Notes: generated from the letters alone by a model not told the origin. Positions 19,602-29,437 are shown, counted from the first letter of the stretch. The stretch is 62,263 bases of DNA from Paracoccaceae bacterium (GCA_026710155.1 JAPORQ010000024.1:1-62263), one strand, 5' to 3'. Numbers and translations are program-made.

Positions 19602-19631
19602 GGAAACTAATTTACTGATGGATTTATTGAT

Positions 19632-20034
19632 ATGCATTCATTTGATATCCCAGAAACTGCAGGGATTTATGCAATTGGTTTGGTAAACCGGACTGGCAGT
19701 GAAATTGAACCCATAGCTGAAATTGACCAGATGGAGGATTTTAACCAACTCTTTGAAAAAAAGTCTATTTTCCTAAATGGATTACCAACAGATATACTCT
19801 ACATTGGTAGGTCAACCAACCTTCAGGGACGCATTAGTCAATTAGTTCGATTCGGGAACGGGGGATCACAATGGTGGTAGGTGGATATGGTACATCAGAG
19901 GGATCTGGGATGCTAATTTGTACATTTGGGAATGCCATAACAAAAGAACCATTCCACCCAAGTTATTATTACTAGCAAAATTCAGGCATGAACATGGATC
20001 ATTGCCATTTGGGAACCGACGCTTTGAAATGTAA
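19632..20034 (+). pseudogene. GIY-YIG nuclease-like gene, frameshifted
   Basis: The first frame (19632-19880) encodes AGIYAIG and, about 50 residues later, DILYIGRSTNLQGRI, the two halves of a GIY-YIG nuclease core. It stops after GNGGSQWW. Reading one base on, the sequence continues open as HNGGRWIWYIRGIWDANLYI to a TAA at 20032-20034, giving a protein of about 133 residues. Losing one G from the run of five at 19860-19864 would restore the frame. This is either a real lesion, a switchable tract or a sequencing error. The gene sits directly downstream of the mini-CRISPR and its target site, which makes it the most likely controlled gene. Catalytic residues beyond the GIY-YIG motifs are not secure. 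Confidence 0.65.
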
Positions 20035-20109
20035 AATGTATTTTATGACAATCGGTTTAAAACACCTGAATAGCAACATTCTGTTGTTTGTATCAAGAGG
20101 ATTGGAATT

Positions 20110-20610
20110 TTGAGGTTCGAAAAAGAAAGGTCTGAAGATTATACCGAAATTGAAGTATTGCTTGATAATGCATTTGGTTTGGGCCGAACCAATCTTTCAT
20201 CCTACCAGTTGAGGATTGGGAATCAGCCTATTGAAGCATTATCGATGGTTGCCAGAGAAGAACATGGTTTGATAGTAGGATCCATTAGATTCTGGCCAGT
20301 CAGGGTTGGGCAAAATGAATTTAAGGTTCTTCTATTGGGCCCAATAGCAGTTCATCATACGCATCAGGGAGAAGGTATTGGCTCATACCTTATCAGTGAG
20401 GGGATATCCAAAGCCAGAGAAATGGATTGGGAAGCAATACTGCTTGTTGGAGACGAACCGTATTATTCCAAATTTGGCTTTTCGGTAATTAAAACCGTTG
20501 AGTTTCCACCACCAACCGATCCAAGCAGGATATTGTGTCTTGAGCTAACTGAAGGCACAAGGGAGTTGCTAAAAGGGAGGGTAAGAATACCATCCGCAAA
20601 GGATTGTTAA
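20110..20610 (+). CDS. GNAT-family N-acetyltransferase
   Basis: This 166-residue GNAT enzyme of the YhbS type transfers acetyl from acetyl-CoA to an unknown acceptor. The acetyl-CoA loop lies in LLLGPIAVHHTHQGEGIGSY (residues ~77-96), followed by YYSKFGF, a common C-terminal motif in this subgroup. The start is a TTG preceded by AAGAGGATTGG. It converges on ptsP with 11 bases between stops and no clear terminator. Physiological role unknown. Confidence 0.82.
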   Translation: MRFEKERSEDYTEIEVLLDNAFGLGRTNLSSYQLRIGNQPIEALSMVAREEHGLIVGSIRFWPVRVGQNEFKVLLLGPIAVHHTHQGEGIGSYLISEGISKAREMDWEAILLVGDEPYYSKFGFSVIKTVEFPPPTDPSRILCLELTEGTRELLKGRVRIPSAKDC

Positions 20611-20621
20611 TCAACCAATTA

Positions 20622-22886
20622 TCATGTAACTGAACTTTCACACCTGTCCATAAACTGCTTGATGTCATCCTTGAAAGTGGTTTTACCTTCGCTTCTTGCT
20701 CTATCAATCAACCCTTTTATTTTTTCCAAATCCACCTGCCTGAGGTAATGCTTTACCCGACCCAGGCTGGCAGATCTTATTGAGAAGGATGCAACCCCCA
20801 TGGCAGCAAGGCAAATGGCAATTTCAGGGTTCCCTGCATCCTCACCACAATAACTGACTTTGGTTTTGTTCGCCTTGCAGCGGTTGCAAATGAATTCTAT
20901 GAAATAAAGATAACTCAAATGCAAGGAATGGTATCGACCGCGAACCCTTTCATTTTGCCTGTCTGCTGCGAAGAAAAACTGCTTAAGGTCATTGCCACCG
21001 ATGGAAATGAAATCAGTTGATTTATAGAAATCATCCGGTGCAAAAGCAAGAGAAGGCGTTTCCAGCATTGCACCGATTTCAAAACTCTCGGGGATTACCT
21101 TACCCAATTTTTTGAATCTCTCCAATTGTTTCAAACAGATGTGCTTGGCTTGGGTGAATTCGTCATAACTTGTAACCATGGGGAACATTATGCTCAAAGG
21201 ACGCCCCTTTGCCCCATTGAACAATGCCTGGCATTGCATTCGCAAAAATCCGGGTTTGTCAAGTGAAATTCTGATGGCCCGCCAACCCATTGCCGGGTTT
21301 GGTTCCTCTTCCCTGTTCATGTAGGGTACCATCTTGTCCGAACCTATGTCAACCGTTCGAAAAATGACCCTTTTGCCTCCAGCTGAGTCCAGTACCTGGG
21401 AGTATTGTTTGGCCAACTCTTCCCTGGTCGGGATATTGTTCGAATTTAGAAATCTCAATTCAGTCCTGAATAGTCCAACACCTTCTGCTCCAGAACGTTC
21501 CAGATTCGGAAGCTCGGCCATCAATCCGGCATTGATGTAAAGTCCGATATTTTTACCATCCCTGGTAAGGGCAGGCAGGTTCCTGATTTTGGCATAAGTC
21601 GCCTTGACAGATTCGGCCATTTCAATCCTGTTATGGATTGCCGAAGCCACGACATCATCAGGTCTCAGATGAACGGATTTATTTTCACTATCAATGAAAA
21701 TGACATCGTCATTCAATGCCTCGGTTGTTATGCCCTTGACATGAATGATCAGCGGAATGGCCATGGCCCTTGCGACAATGGTTGCATGTGAACCGACCGA
21801 ACCTTCTTCCAGTACTATTCCCCTTAGGTTTTTACCATATTCAAGAAGCTCGCCGGGGCCTATGTTTCTGGCAATCAGGATAGGGCTATCCGGCATTTCA
21901 TCCTTGATGCTTCTTCCCTGACCGGTCAGAATCCTGAGGAGGCGATTGAAGAGGTCATCAAGATCATGAAACCGATCCCTGAGATAGGGATCAGGTGATT
22001 TCTCCATGCGGGCTCGGGCTTCCGATTGCTCTTTTTCAACCGAGGCCTCGGCCGACAAACCGGTAGCAATGTTGCCTTCCATTCTGGTCAACCATCCGGA
22101 TGAATTTGCGAACATCCTGTAGGTTTCCAGAATTTCCCTTTGCTCAATGGAAAGGGTATGTTGCATTTGTGATTCCAGCAGGTAATCGACGGTACCCCTA
22201 AGTTCAGCAATCGCATTTTTCAGTCGAGCCAATTCCTTTTTTGGGTTGGCTGATACGGGATTCGTGATGACCACCCTGGGTTCATGCAAAAGCACTCGAC
22301 CTTCGGCAAAGCCATCATGTGCAACCAGTCCATTATATGTTACCGGTTGGGTATGAAGGGCAGAAAGCGCCTTTCCCTCACCGGTGATTATGCCTGTTTC
22401 CCTCATTTCCGCCAAAACCGTGGCAACAACAGCAAGGGTGTTGACTTCACTATTGAGGAAACTTCTGGATTCTTTGGTTTGTACAACCAGAACACCAAGC
22501 ATTTGGCCCAACCTTTGGATAGGCACCCCCAAAAACGAGGAATATCGTTCTTCCCCGGTTTCTGCCATGTAGCGGAACCCCTTTTCTGATGGGGCATCAG
22601 CAGCATTCACCGGTTCCGAAAGTCTGGAAACCTTACCAACAAGACCCTCATTGACCCTTAAACGGGTTACATGTACGGCTTCAGGATTCAGGCCCTTGGT
22701 AGCACAGAGTTCAAGGGTTTTGGGATCTCTGTGGAGGTATATCGAGCATACATCCACACCCATGGAATCAGCAACGATTTCAGCAATCTGGTTTAATCGT
22801 TCCTGACCGTCTCCCTGGCTGGCTAAAGCGTCATTTAGACTGATCAGCAGTTCCTGGGAAGATATTTCTAACGCTTGGTCGTTCAT
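20622..22886 (-). CDS. ptsP: Phosphoenolpyruvate-protein phosphotransferase PtsP (EI-Ntr)
   Basis: This 754-residue first enzyme of the nitrogen-related PTS autophosphorylates with PEP and passes phosphate to NPr and then to PtsN, which is also in this window at 50626-51072. It has an N-terminal GAF domain (residues ~15-165), the EI N-terminal helical region, the phosphohistidine segment EEGSVGSHATIVARAMAIPL (~residue 370), and a PEP-binding barrel with FRTELRFL, ETPSLAF and SIGGNDLKQFFFAADRQN. Its start overlaps the lysC stop by four bases (ATGA). The lysC-ptsP pair is conserved across alphaproteobacteria. Confidence 0.95.
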   Translation of the reverse strand: MNDQALEISSQELLISLNDALASQGDGQERLNQIAEIVADSMGVDVCSIYLHRDPKTLELCATKGLNPEAVHVTRLRVNEGLVGKVSRLSEPVNAADAPSEKGFRYMAETGEERYSSFLGVPIQRLGQMLGVLVVQTKESRSFLNSEVNTLAVVATVLAEMRETGIITGEGKALSALHTQPVTYNGLVAHDGFAEGRVLLHEPRVVITNPVSANPKKELARLKNAIAELRGTVDYLLESQMQHTLSIEQREILETYRMFANSSGWLTRMEGNIATGLSAEASVEKEQSEARARMEKSPDPYLRDRFHDLDDLFNRLLRILTGQGRSIKDEMPDSPILIARNIGPGELLEYGKNLRGIVLEEGSVGSHATIVARAMAIPLIIHVKGITTEALNDDVIFIDSENKSVHLRPDDVVASAIHNRIEMAESVKATYAKIRNLPALTRDGKNIGLYINAGLMAELPNLERSGAEGVGLFRTELRFLNSNNIPTREELAKQYSQVLDSAGGKRVIFRTVDIGSDKMVPYMNREEEPNPAMGWRAIRISLDKPGFLRMQCQALFNGAKGRPLSIMFPMVTSYDEFTQAKHICLKQLERFKKLGKVIPESFEIGAMLETPSLAFAPDDFYKSTDFISIGGNDLKQFFFAADRQNERVRGRYHSLHLSYLYFIEFICNRCKANKTKVSYCGEDAGNPEIAICLAAMGVASFSIRSASLGRVKHYLRQVDLEKIKGLIDRARSEGKTTFKDDIKQFMDRCESSVT

Positions 22887-24127
22887 TGTTCCGATGATAT
22901 TCTATTGATATGAAGTTCGAATTTATCATGAAGGGCCTGAACGGCCAGTTCCATGTATTTGCGTTCCACCAGGACTGATATTTTTATCTCGGAAGTCGAA
23001 ATGATCTTGATATTTATTCCTTCATTGGCCAAAATGGAGAACATTTTGGCTGCAACACCCGATTGTGAACGCATGCCTATACCCACGACAGAAACCTTGC
23101 AAACTTCCAGATCCTGCAAGATCTCATGAAAATTCACCAGATTCTTTTCCTTGGCCTCCAACAAGGCTTTTTCAGCCAGAGCTGATTGTTCCAAGGGACA
23201 GGAAAAAGTAATATCCGTTCGACCACTTTCAGAGATATTCTGGACAATCATGTCCACGATTACACCATGATCTGACAAGGCACCAAATATCGTTGCGGCT
23301 ATGCCCGGGCGATCGGCAACCGATATTATTGATATTTTTGCTTCATCCCGTGAATGGGCAATTCCTGAAATTGTTCTGTTTTCCATTTTCTCGTCCTCAC
23401 TACAGACCAAAGTTCCTGGCTTTCCCGTAAAACTGGATCGTACATAAACCGGTACTTGATGTGCCATTGCCATTTGAACCGATCTGGTCTGCAAGACCTT
23501 GGCCCCTAGAGATGCCAGCTCCAGCATCTCATCGTAGGAAATCCTGTTAAGTTTTCTCGCTTTGAATACAATTCTGGGATCAGCAGTATAAACTCCATCG
23601 ACATCAGTGAATATATCACATCGCTCACAGTCAAATTTGGCGGCAAAAGCAACAGCCGTCAGGTCGGAACCACCCCGTCCCAAAGTGGTAATTCGGTTTT
23701 CTTCACTCATACCCTGGAATCCGGCCACCACAGCGACTTTGAGCCCTTCGTCAAACTTGGCTCTCACGTTTTGCGTACAAATATCCTTGATACGGGCCGA
23801 ACTATGAGTGGACGATGTTGTGATCGGTACTTGCCACCCTTGCCAGCTACGGGCTGGAATGTTCATGTCTTGCAAAATCAGGGCCATGATTCCCGAGGTT
23901 ACATTTTCACCTGAAGAAACCACAGCATCATATTCCCTGGCATCAAAAAATGAGGATGCAGAGTTGACGGTTTCCACCAACTTGTTGGTTTCTCCTGCCA
24001 TGGCTGAAACAATAACGATGACCTCATTGCCTTTGTCAACTTCTTCCTTGATGTAGAAAGCCGCAATACGCATACGCTCAATATCAGCAACGGAGGTACC
24101 ACCAAATTTCATTACAATTCTGGCCAC
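22883..24127 (-). CDS. lysC: Aspartate kinase
   Basis: This 414-residue enzyme phosphorylates aspartate, the committed step to lysine, threonine and methionine. The N-terminus IVMKFGGTSVADIERMR is the kinase signature, with TTLGRGGSDLTAVAFAAKF and DIFTDVDGVYTADPR further on. Two ACT domains occupy the C-terminal ~150 residues (SIISVADRPGIAATIFGAL and VSVVGIGMRSQSGVAAKMF) and should confer feedback control by lysine and/or threonine. It is translationally coupled to ptsP. Confidence 0.95.
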   Translation of the reverse strand: MARIVMKFGGTSVADIERMRIAAFYIKEEVDKGNEVIVIVSAMAGETNKLVETVNSASSFFDAREYDAVVSSGENVTSGIMALILQDMNIPARSWQGWQVPITTSSTHSSARIKDICTQNVRAKFDEGLKVAVVAGFQGMSEENRITTLGRGGSDLTAVAFAAKFDCERCDIFTDVDGVYTADPRIVFKARKLNRISYDEMLELASLGAKVLQTRSVQMAMAHQVPVYVRSSFTGKPGTLVCSEDEKMENRTISGIAHSRDEAKISIISVADRPGIAATIFGALSDHGVIVDMIVQNISESGRTDITFSCPLEQSALAEKALLEAKEKNLVNFHEILQDLEVCKVSVVGIGMRSQSGVAAKMFSILANEGINIKIISTSEIKISVLVERKYMELAVQALHDKFELHINRISSEQ

Positions 24128-24298
24128 AGCCTATCCCCGGAATTTCAGCCAATGGGCATATACAAATCGATCTACTGGATTAATATTCATTGTTGTTTGT
24201 CAAAAATCTTGCTGGTTGTTGTAAGCAAATCAATCTTTGTTGATGAAAGGGTAAGTGAAATTACCAAACAACCAAGTTGTTTGGAAAAATCTGAAAGT

Positions 24299-24754
24299 TT
24301 AATTGGTGTTGGTTATAGAAGGCCACGGAAGTGGCATTACTGGAACGCCTTCTTCCACAAGTTCCTTGGCCTCCTTGATGGAAGCTTCGCCGTGAATTGA
24401 CCGTTTTTTGGTTTCGCTCTGGAACATCATTCGTGCTTGATCAACGAAATCCTTGCCCACATACTCGGAATTCTTTTCCACTTCCTGTTTAAGAGTCTGG
24501 AGGGCTTCCTCATATTTTGAAAGAGGCTTTTGAAGGTCGATTTTCTCGTCATTTTCTTGTGGCTTGCTTTCTTCTTTGGAGGGATTGAGCTTGCCAACAA
24601 TATTGGGTGACATGATATTTTTGCCGACCTGTGTCGAGTTGCAGATTGGGCATGTCAGCAACCCCTTGGAATACAATGTATCGAAAGCGTTGTTGGATTC
24701 GAACCAGCTTTCAAAAATGTGGCTATTCTCACAGGACAATGAAAACTTGATCAT
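24299..24754 (-). CDS. DUF1178 family protein
   Basis: This 151-residue protein begins MIKFSLSCENSHIFESWFES and carries a C-x2-C pair (LTCPICNSTQV), the pattern of the DUF1178 family found widely in alphaproteobacteria. The C-terminal SIHGEASIKEAKELVEEGVP with PLPWP near the end is also standard. Function unknown; the cysteines suggest metal binding. Confidence 0.88.
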   Translation of the reverse strand: MIKFSLSCENSHIFESWFESNNAFDTLYSKGLLTCPICNSTQVGKNIMSPNIVGKLNPSKEESKPQENDEKIDLQKPLSKYEEALQTLKQEVEKNSEYVGKDFVDQARMMFQSETKKRSIHGEASIKEAKELVEEGVPVMPLPWPSITNTN

Positions 24755-25186
24755 TTAATTATCCTCTCCAAACAATTCAGACCTTTAAAAGGGATACAAT
24801 TCCTGAAATATCCAATAACCAATTCAGTTTATCAAACAATTCTGGATGCTTGAAAGGAAATAGTAACATTTGGAATTTTTTTCAACTGAGGTTACTTCAT
24901 TATAAAATTATTCGGTCTAGATTATTTTGATGTTATGAGCCCATATAATCGAGGGTAATGGCATATATCGCATTAACCATGGTTTACTATCATTCTCTAC
25001 CAGTCAGACCTGAAGCAAAATCAAGAAAAATGTGAATTAAGACTAATATCCCAATACACACCTTTGGTTGTTGAATTGTGGAGGATTGGAATTCTTTCAG
25101 CCTGTTGCTGGATCAGTTGAGGCTGGAATGGTTTTTCCAGCGATTTCAAAAGGGTCGATCATTCCGGCTTGCTTCAAGCACCAGGT
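24755..25186. other. Intergenic stretch without a supported gene
   Basis: These 430 bases, upstream of the DUF1178 gene and past the end of the dead ATPase, contain no reading frame or repeat I can support. AT-rich runs around 24840-24960 could hold the DUF1178 promoter on the minus strand. Confidence 0.4.
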
Positions 25187-26328
25187 TCAAAGCGATGGTA
25201 TGGGACAGGTATAATTGTTTTGCATATCAGGTTGGATAAATCCCTGATGCAACAAATGATTCAATATTACTTCCGCAGGTTGCTTCGCCATTTTTCTGTC
25301 CCCCAGCAATGCCGCCTTCTTTTGGACATTCAGGATGTGCTCACCAATCTTGTGGGCAGCTATGGAAATGCCCGTGGGTGGATCAGTTAGAAACAGCCCG
25401 AGAAATCGTATGGATTTATTGAAAAAGGTTCCCTTCCCTTTATGCATAATAGTTTTCACGATAAGTTCGGGCCAGTTCCAAACCCTTCTTTATATTGGTT
25501 TCCTGAAGATTGCCCTTGGTCTGAAGAAGTTCCACAGAGAGCCCTTTTAGGGCATTGTGCATGTGCGAGGGCCAATCACCAGACCAGAAATGGAGTTGCT
25601 TGATGGTTTGTTCACGGCACCTAGTATTACCTTGGATACGATAAGTATCAAAATAGTTGGTACACAATTCCCTGACTTCATTTTCTGTAATCTGGTTTCG
25701 GTATTTCCCAACCCCAACAAAAGTGGAAAAATTGGCAGCTCATGTGTGCCCTCTTACATCTACTTTAGTAGTTTAAAACCACCGTGTTCCAGCGTCTGTG
25801 CCTCATCAATCAGTAGACAGACGGCCTGTCCCATTCTTGGTTACCAATGCATGGCAGAGATCAATCCATTCAGTAGCCGGCTCATGAAGCTCCTGTCGGA
25901 CTGAGTGACGCTCATACTCGGCCTTGATGATCTGATCAAAACCTCCCGCGGCAGTATGTTGAATGGACTGGGTGGTCTTGAGTTTTTCAAGAGCCTTCGG
26001 GTTTACAATCTCGCAGATTATCTTGAACACGGCCAGAGGGTTGGTCGGAGTATCGATAGATAATCTTGCCACCAAAGGCGTATGCTTTTTCTCTTTTCCC
26101 CATTGTGCTCTCAAATGATTGCCAATTGAAGTCTTACCGGCGCCTGGCGCATCCTGAACAACCCGGGTAGCCGAACTGAATGCCGCTACTTCCCCATTTT
26201 TTCTTCCGGGATTCCCAAGCATAAGTAACACTATCCAATACATCCACTCTCCCGACAAAGAAACGGGCCGAATCACGGTCAGAACTTTAGGCAAAATCCT
26301 TCAGGCCTTCCATATCCGGTTTGTGCAT
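25187..26328 (-). pseudogene. AAA-type ATPase remnant with several disruptions
   Basis: The pieces read in order on the minus strand in changing frames. A start MHKPDMEGLKDFA (ATG at 26326-26328) runs into a stop. A Walker A block VVQDAPGAGKTSIGNHL follows. Then comes a Walker B block AVCLLIDEAQTLEHGGFKLL, followed by stops, then HELPIFPLLLGLGNTETRL, a DWPSHMHNALKGL helix region, and a terminal NNYTCPIPSL. This is the layout of AAA ATPases of the kind carried by phages, plasmids and transposons. At least four frameshifts or stops separate the pieces, so no functional product is expected. Confidence 0.7.
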
Positions 26329-26970
26329 GTAAAATTCCTCTTCAACCGATTTTGGTTGTGACCATAACAATCCTTGCACCGCACTTTGGCAAAGAGAAGC
26401 TTCAAGGTGACAACCTTAAAGGTTTTTCGGGAAAACATGGCCGGTTCTTCATCCTGATAATTGCTGAAAATCTACTATAACCTTTAGAGCAAATCTTTGG
26501 GGGTGTTTTTCTGGTCTCTCAGAAAATGGTTTCATTACAATTTTCAGCTGGACATACTCACTGTGAATGGTGTTTCCACTTCAAGGTCAGAATGTGACCG
26601 GCAAAGTGATCAGAGGGGATATCACAATTTTGAAATTTTGAATTGTGTTTTTTTGTTCGGCTGTCCTGAATCATATCCATCGAATGATTCCCAACGGTAA
26701 ATCATTGCCCCACCCGCTGGTTTATCTATGAATTAGTTCTGTTTTTTTATCAAGCAACTGATATATCTGTGATGCTCAATGAATTTCAGCAATAACAAAA
26801 TACCATGACATGACAAGAAGATCATTGGACATAATTGATGAATAAATGAAAAAAAAATTAATAGTGCTATCGTGTCATGTAAATTTTCGACCGAAAACAT
26901 TATGTAATGCTTGAATTTGCATCTGGTTTTTTGTATACCAGAAAAAAATTTACTGTTAGATAGCCTTATC
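26329..26970. other. Intergenic, regulator upstream region
   Basis: About 640 bases hold no supported gene. The last 200 bases before the GntR gene are strongly AT-rich and probably contain its promoter and autoregulatory operator, but no single operator stands out. Confidence 0.35.
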
Positions 26971-27654
26971 ATGGATGCTTCGATCAACTTGGAACCTTTG
27001 CGACAAACGTTCACCTTGAAGGAACGTATTTATCAGGTGTTGCGGGAAGCCATCCTTGAGATGGATGTATACAGCAAGAATACCGATTTGCGTCTGGATG
27101 AGAGGAAAATTGCCCAGCAACTGGGAATATCCAGAACCCCTGTCAGGGAAGCTCTTGTCCGGCTTGAAAATGAAAGCCTTATCGAAATCAAGGCCCGTAT
27201 TGGTGTTTTTATCAAAAAACGAAGCATCGAGGAGGTGGCTGAGTTGGTCGTGGTATGGGCTGCGATTGAAAGCATGGCTGCAAGATTGGCTTGTGGGCAA
27301 GTTAGCCAGGGGGAAGTGGAAGAACTTGAGTTGATAGGCGTGAAGGGTTCATCCGAAAATCAGGATGTTTACTCCGAAGCCAACATCATGTTTCACCGAA
27401 AAATTCTGGAACTGTCGAAATGCAAGATGCTCAAGAAAATCGGTGAAGACATTTTTGCCCAGATTGAGCCGGCACGAAGACATGCCATGCGTGATCCGGC
27501 ACGAACAGAACAATCCATTTCCGATCATGCGAAAATAGTAAATGCAATTCAGTCAAATCAACCGGAGAAGGCAGCCAATCTGGTAAGGGAACATACCTTG
27601 CGATTGGAAAAATATATCAGAAAGACCTGGAAGAATTTAGATACCTCAAAATAG
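26971..27654 (+). CDS. GntR-family (FCD domain) transcriptional regulator
   Basis: This protein of about 227 residues has an N-terminal winged helix containing DERKIAQQLGISRTPVREAL (residues ~37-56) and a C-terminal FCD ligand domain with the conserved metal-site histidines in MFHRKILEL, SDHAKIV and VREHTLRLEKYI. FadR-type regulators sense small organic acids. I chose the ATG at 26971; a longer frame starts 20 codons upstream. It lies 16 bases before the TPP enzyme gene and is co-oriented with the formyl-CoA/folate operon, so it is the probable regulator of that operon. Confidence 0.87.
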   Translation: MDASINLEPLRQTFTLKERIYQVLREAILEMDVYSKNTDLRLDERKIAQQLGISRTPVREALVRLENESLIEIKARIGVFIKKRSIEEVAELVVVWAAIESMAARLACGQVSQGEVEELELIGVKGSSENQDVYSEANIMFHRKILELSKCKMLKKIGEDIFAQIEPARRHAMRDPARTEQSISDHAKIVNAIQSNQPEKAANLVREHTLRLEKYIRKTWKNLDTSK

Positions 27655-27670
27655 AAAGTAGAAGACAGAA

Positions 27671-29404
27671 ATGAATACAAGTTCCAAAACAGCACACGAT
27701 ACATTAGCACAAAAAAGCACTGATGCAGATATAGTATCAGGGGGGCGTTTGGTTGCCAAAGCACTCCGAAATGAGGGTGTGGATACCATTTTCACCCTCT
27801 GTGGAGGTCATATAATCGATATTTATGATGGTTGTATTGATGAAGGCATCAAGATTGTGGATGTCAGACATGAGCAGACAGCAGCACATGCAGCCGATGG
27901 TTATGCTAGGCAAACCGGCAAGTTGGGGTGTGTTGTAACGACCGCCGGACCGGGTTGTACAAATGCCGTGACGGGAGTTGCCACGGCCTTCAGGTCTGAA
28001 AGCCCGATTCTTCATATTGGTGGGCAATCATCCCTGACGCAACACAAAATGGGTTCATTGCAGGATTTGCCCCATGTGGATATGATGACCCCCATTACCA
28101 AATTTGCCTCGGGTGTATTTTCCACCGAACGGATTGCCGACATGATCTCCATGGCTGCAAGGGAATGCTTTACAGGTGCTTATGGCCCAAGTTATCTGGA
28201 AATTCCCAGGGATATACTTGATGCCGAAATTCCCTTGGGTCAGGCCAGAATACCGGAACCGGGAAGTTATCGCGCCTCTGTAAGGTCAATAGGTGATCCG
28301 GATGATATTGAAAGAATGGCCGACATTCTGGTCAATGCCGAAAGGCCGGCAGTATTGTTCGGACAACAGGTATGGGCTTCGAATTCCCATCAGGAGTGCA
28401 TAGATTTCGTCAAGGCTCTCGAAATTCCGGCCTACATGAATGGGGCAGCCCGTGGAATGATGAAACAAGGTGATCCCCATTGCTTTGACAGAACGCGATC
28501 AGATGCCTTCAAGGGTGCTGATGTCATACTGATTGTGGGCACACCATTTGATTTTCGTATGGGTTATGGCAAAAGAATTACTGCCCCAACACTTCTTCAA
28601 ATTGATCTTGATTACCGGACCGTTGGCAAAAACAGGGACATATCCCTGGGGATAGCGGGACATCCAGGTGCCATTCTCAAGGCTGTTGCGAATGCTGCAT
28701 CGGGTCGAATGAAAGCAGACCAAAAAAAGCAACGAAAGCAATGGTTGACAAGCCTGAGGGAAATTGAAAAGACCAAATTGGAAAGGCTGATGCCTCTGTT
28801 CCTTTCGGACCAATCCCCGATACATCCCTATCGGCTGGCTTGGGAAATCAACGAGTTTCTTGACGAAAACTCCATCTATATCGGTGATGGGGGAGATGTG
28901 GTTACCATCTCGGCACAGGCTGTCAGACCAAGAAACCCGGGACAGTGGATGGATCCCGGTGCACTGGGATCCCTGGGTGTTGGCACTGGATTTTCAATGG
29001 CTGCAAAACTGGCACATCCGGAAAAGGAAGTGGTTTGTCTATATGGTGATGGATCATTTGGCATGACCTCTTTTGACATGGAAACCTCTCAGCGGTTTGG
29101 AGCTCCATTCCTGGCAATAGTCGGGAACAATTCAGCCATGAACCAAATCAGATACGGTCAGATAACCAAATATGGTCAAAACAGGGGTGACATAGGAAAC
29201 AAGCTGGGAGATGTTCCATTTGGCAAGTTTGGTGAAATGATCGGTGGTTATGGTGAAGAGGTATCAGAAGCCTCGGAGCTCCAACCAGCCTTGCGAAGAG
29301 CCAGGGAAGCCATTCAAAAAACCGGAAAATGTGCCGTGGTTAATGTTTGGATAGATCCCAACGAATACGCCCCGGGTACCAAAGCACAGACTATGTACAA
29401 ATAA
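27671..29404 (+). CDS. TPP-dependent oxalyl-CoA decarboxylase / 2-hydroxyacyl-CoA lyase-type enzyme
   Basis: This 577-residue thiamine-diphosphate enzyme has the three expected domains: pyrimidine-binding with catalytic Glu in DVRHEQTAAHAADGYAR, a central domain, and PP-binding with GDGSFGMTSFDMET followed by VGNN. The DGGDVV and DPGALGSLGVGTGF segments look closer to the ILVBL/HACL2-like branch than to classical Oxc. The neighbouring formyl-CoA transferase argues that it yields formyl-CoA, either by decarboxylating oxalyl-CoA or by cleaving a 2-hydroxyacyl-CoA. I cannot decide between these. It would be the first catalytic gene of the operon. Confidence 0.75.
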   Translation: MNTSSKTAHDTLAQKSTDADIVSGGRLVAKALRNEGVDTIFTLCGGHIIDIYDGCIDEGIKIVDVRHEQTAAHAADGYARQTGKLGCVVTTAGPGCTNAVTGVATAFRSESPILHIGGQSSLTQHKMGSLQDLPHVDMMTPITKFASGVFSTERIADMISMAARECFTGAYGPSYLEIPRDILDAEIPLGQARIPEPGSYRASVRSIGDPDDIERMADILVNAERPAVLFGQQVWASNSHQECIDFVKALEIPAYMNGAARGMMKQGDPHCFDRTRSDAFKGADVILIVGTPFDFRMGYGKRITAPTLLQIDLDYRTVGKNRDISLGIAGHPGAILKAVANAASGRMKADQKKQRKQWLTSLREIEKTKLERLMPLFLSDQSPIHPYRLAWEINEFLDENSIYIGDGGDVVTISAQAVRPRNPGQWMDPGALGSLGVGTGFSMAAKLAHPEKEVVCLYGDGSFGMTSFDMETSQRFGAPFLAIVGNNSAMNQIRYGQITKYGQNRGDIGNKLGDVPFGKFGEMIGGYGEEVSEASELQPALRRAREAIQKTGKCAVVNVWIDPNEYAPGTKAQTMYK

Positions 29405-29437
29405 TTACAGTCTTGTTGGTTGAGGAGATAGTGATTC

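Noticed and set aside
19339-19640. Mini-CRISPR acting on the cas promoter itself
   Set aside because: The matched site is about 160 bases beyond the predicted cas promoter and on the other side of the unit, so repression of the GIY-YIG side is the simpler reading. A cas effect is not excluded.
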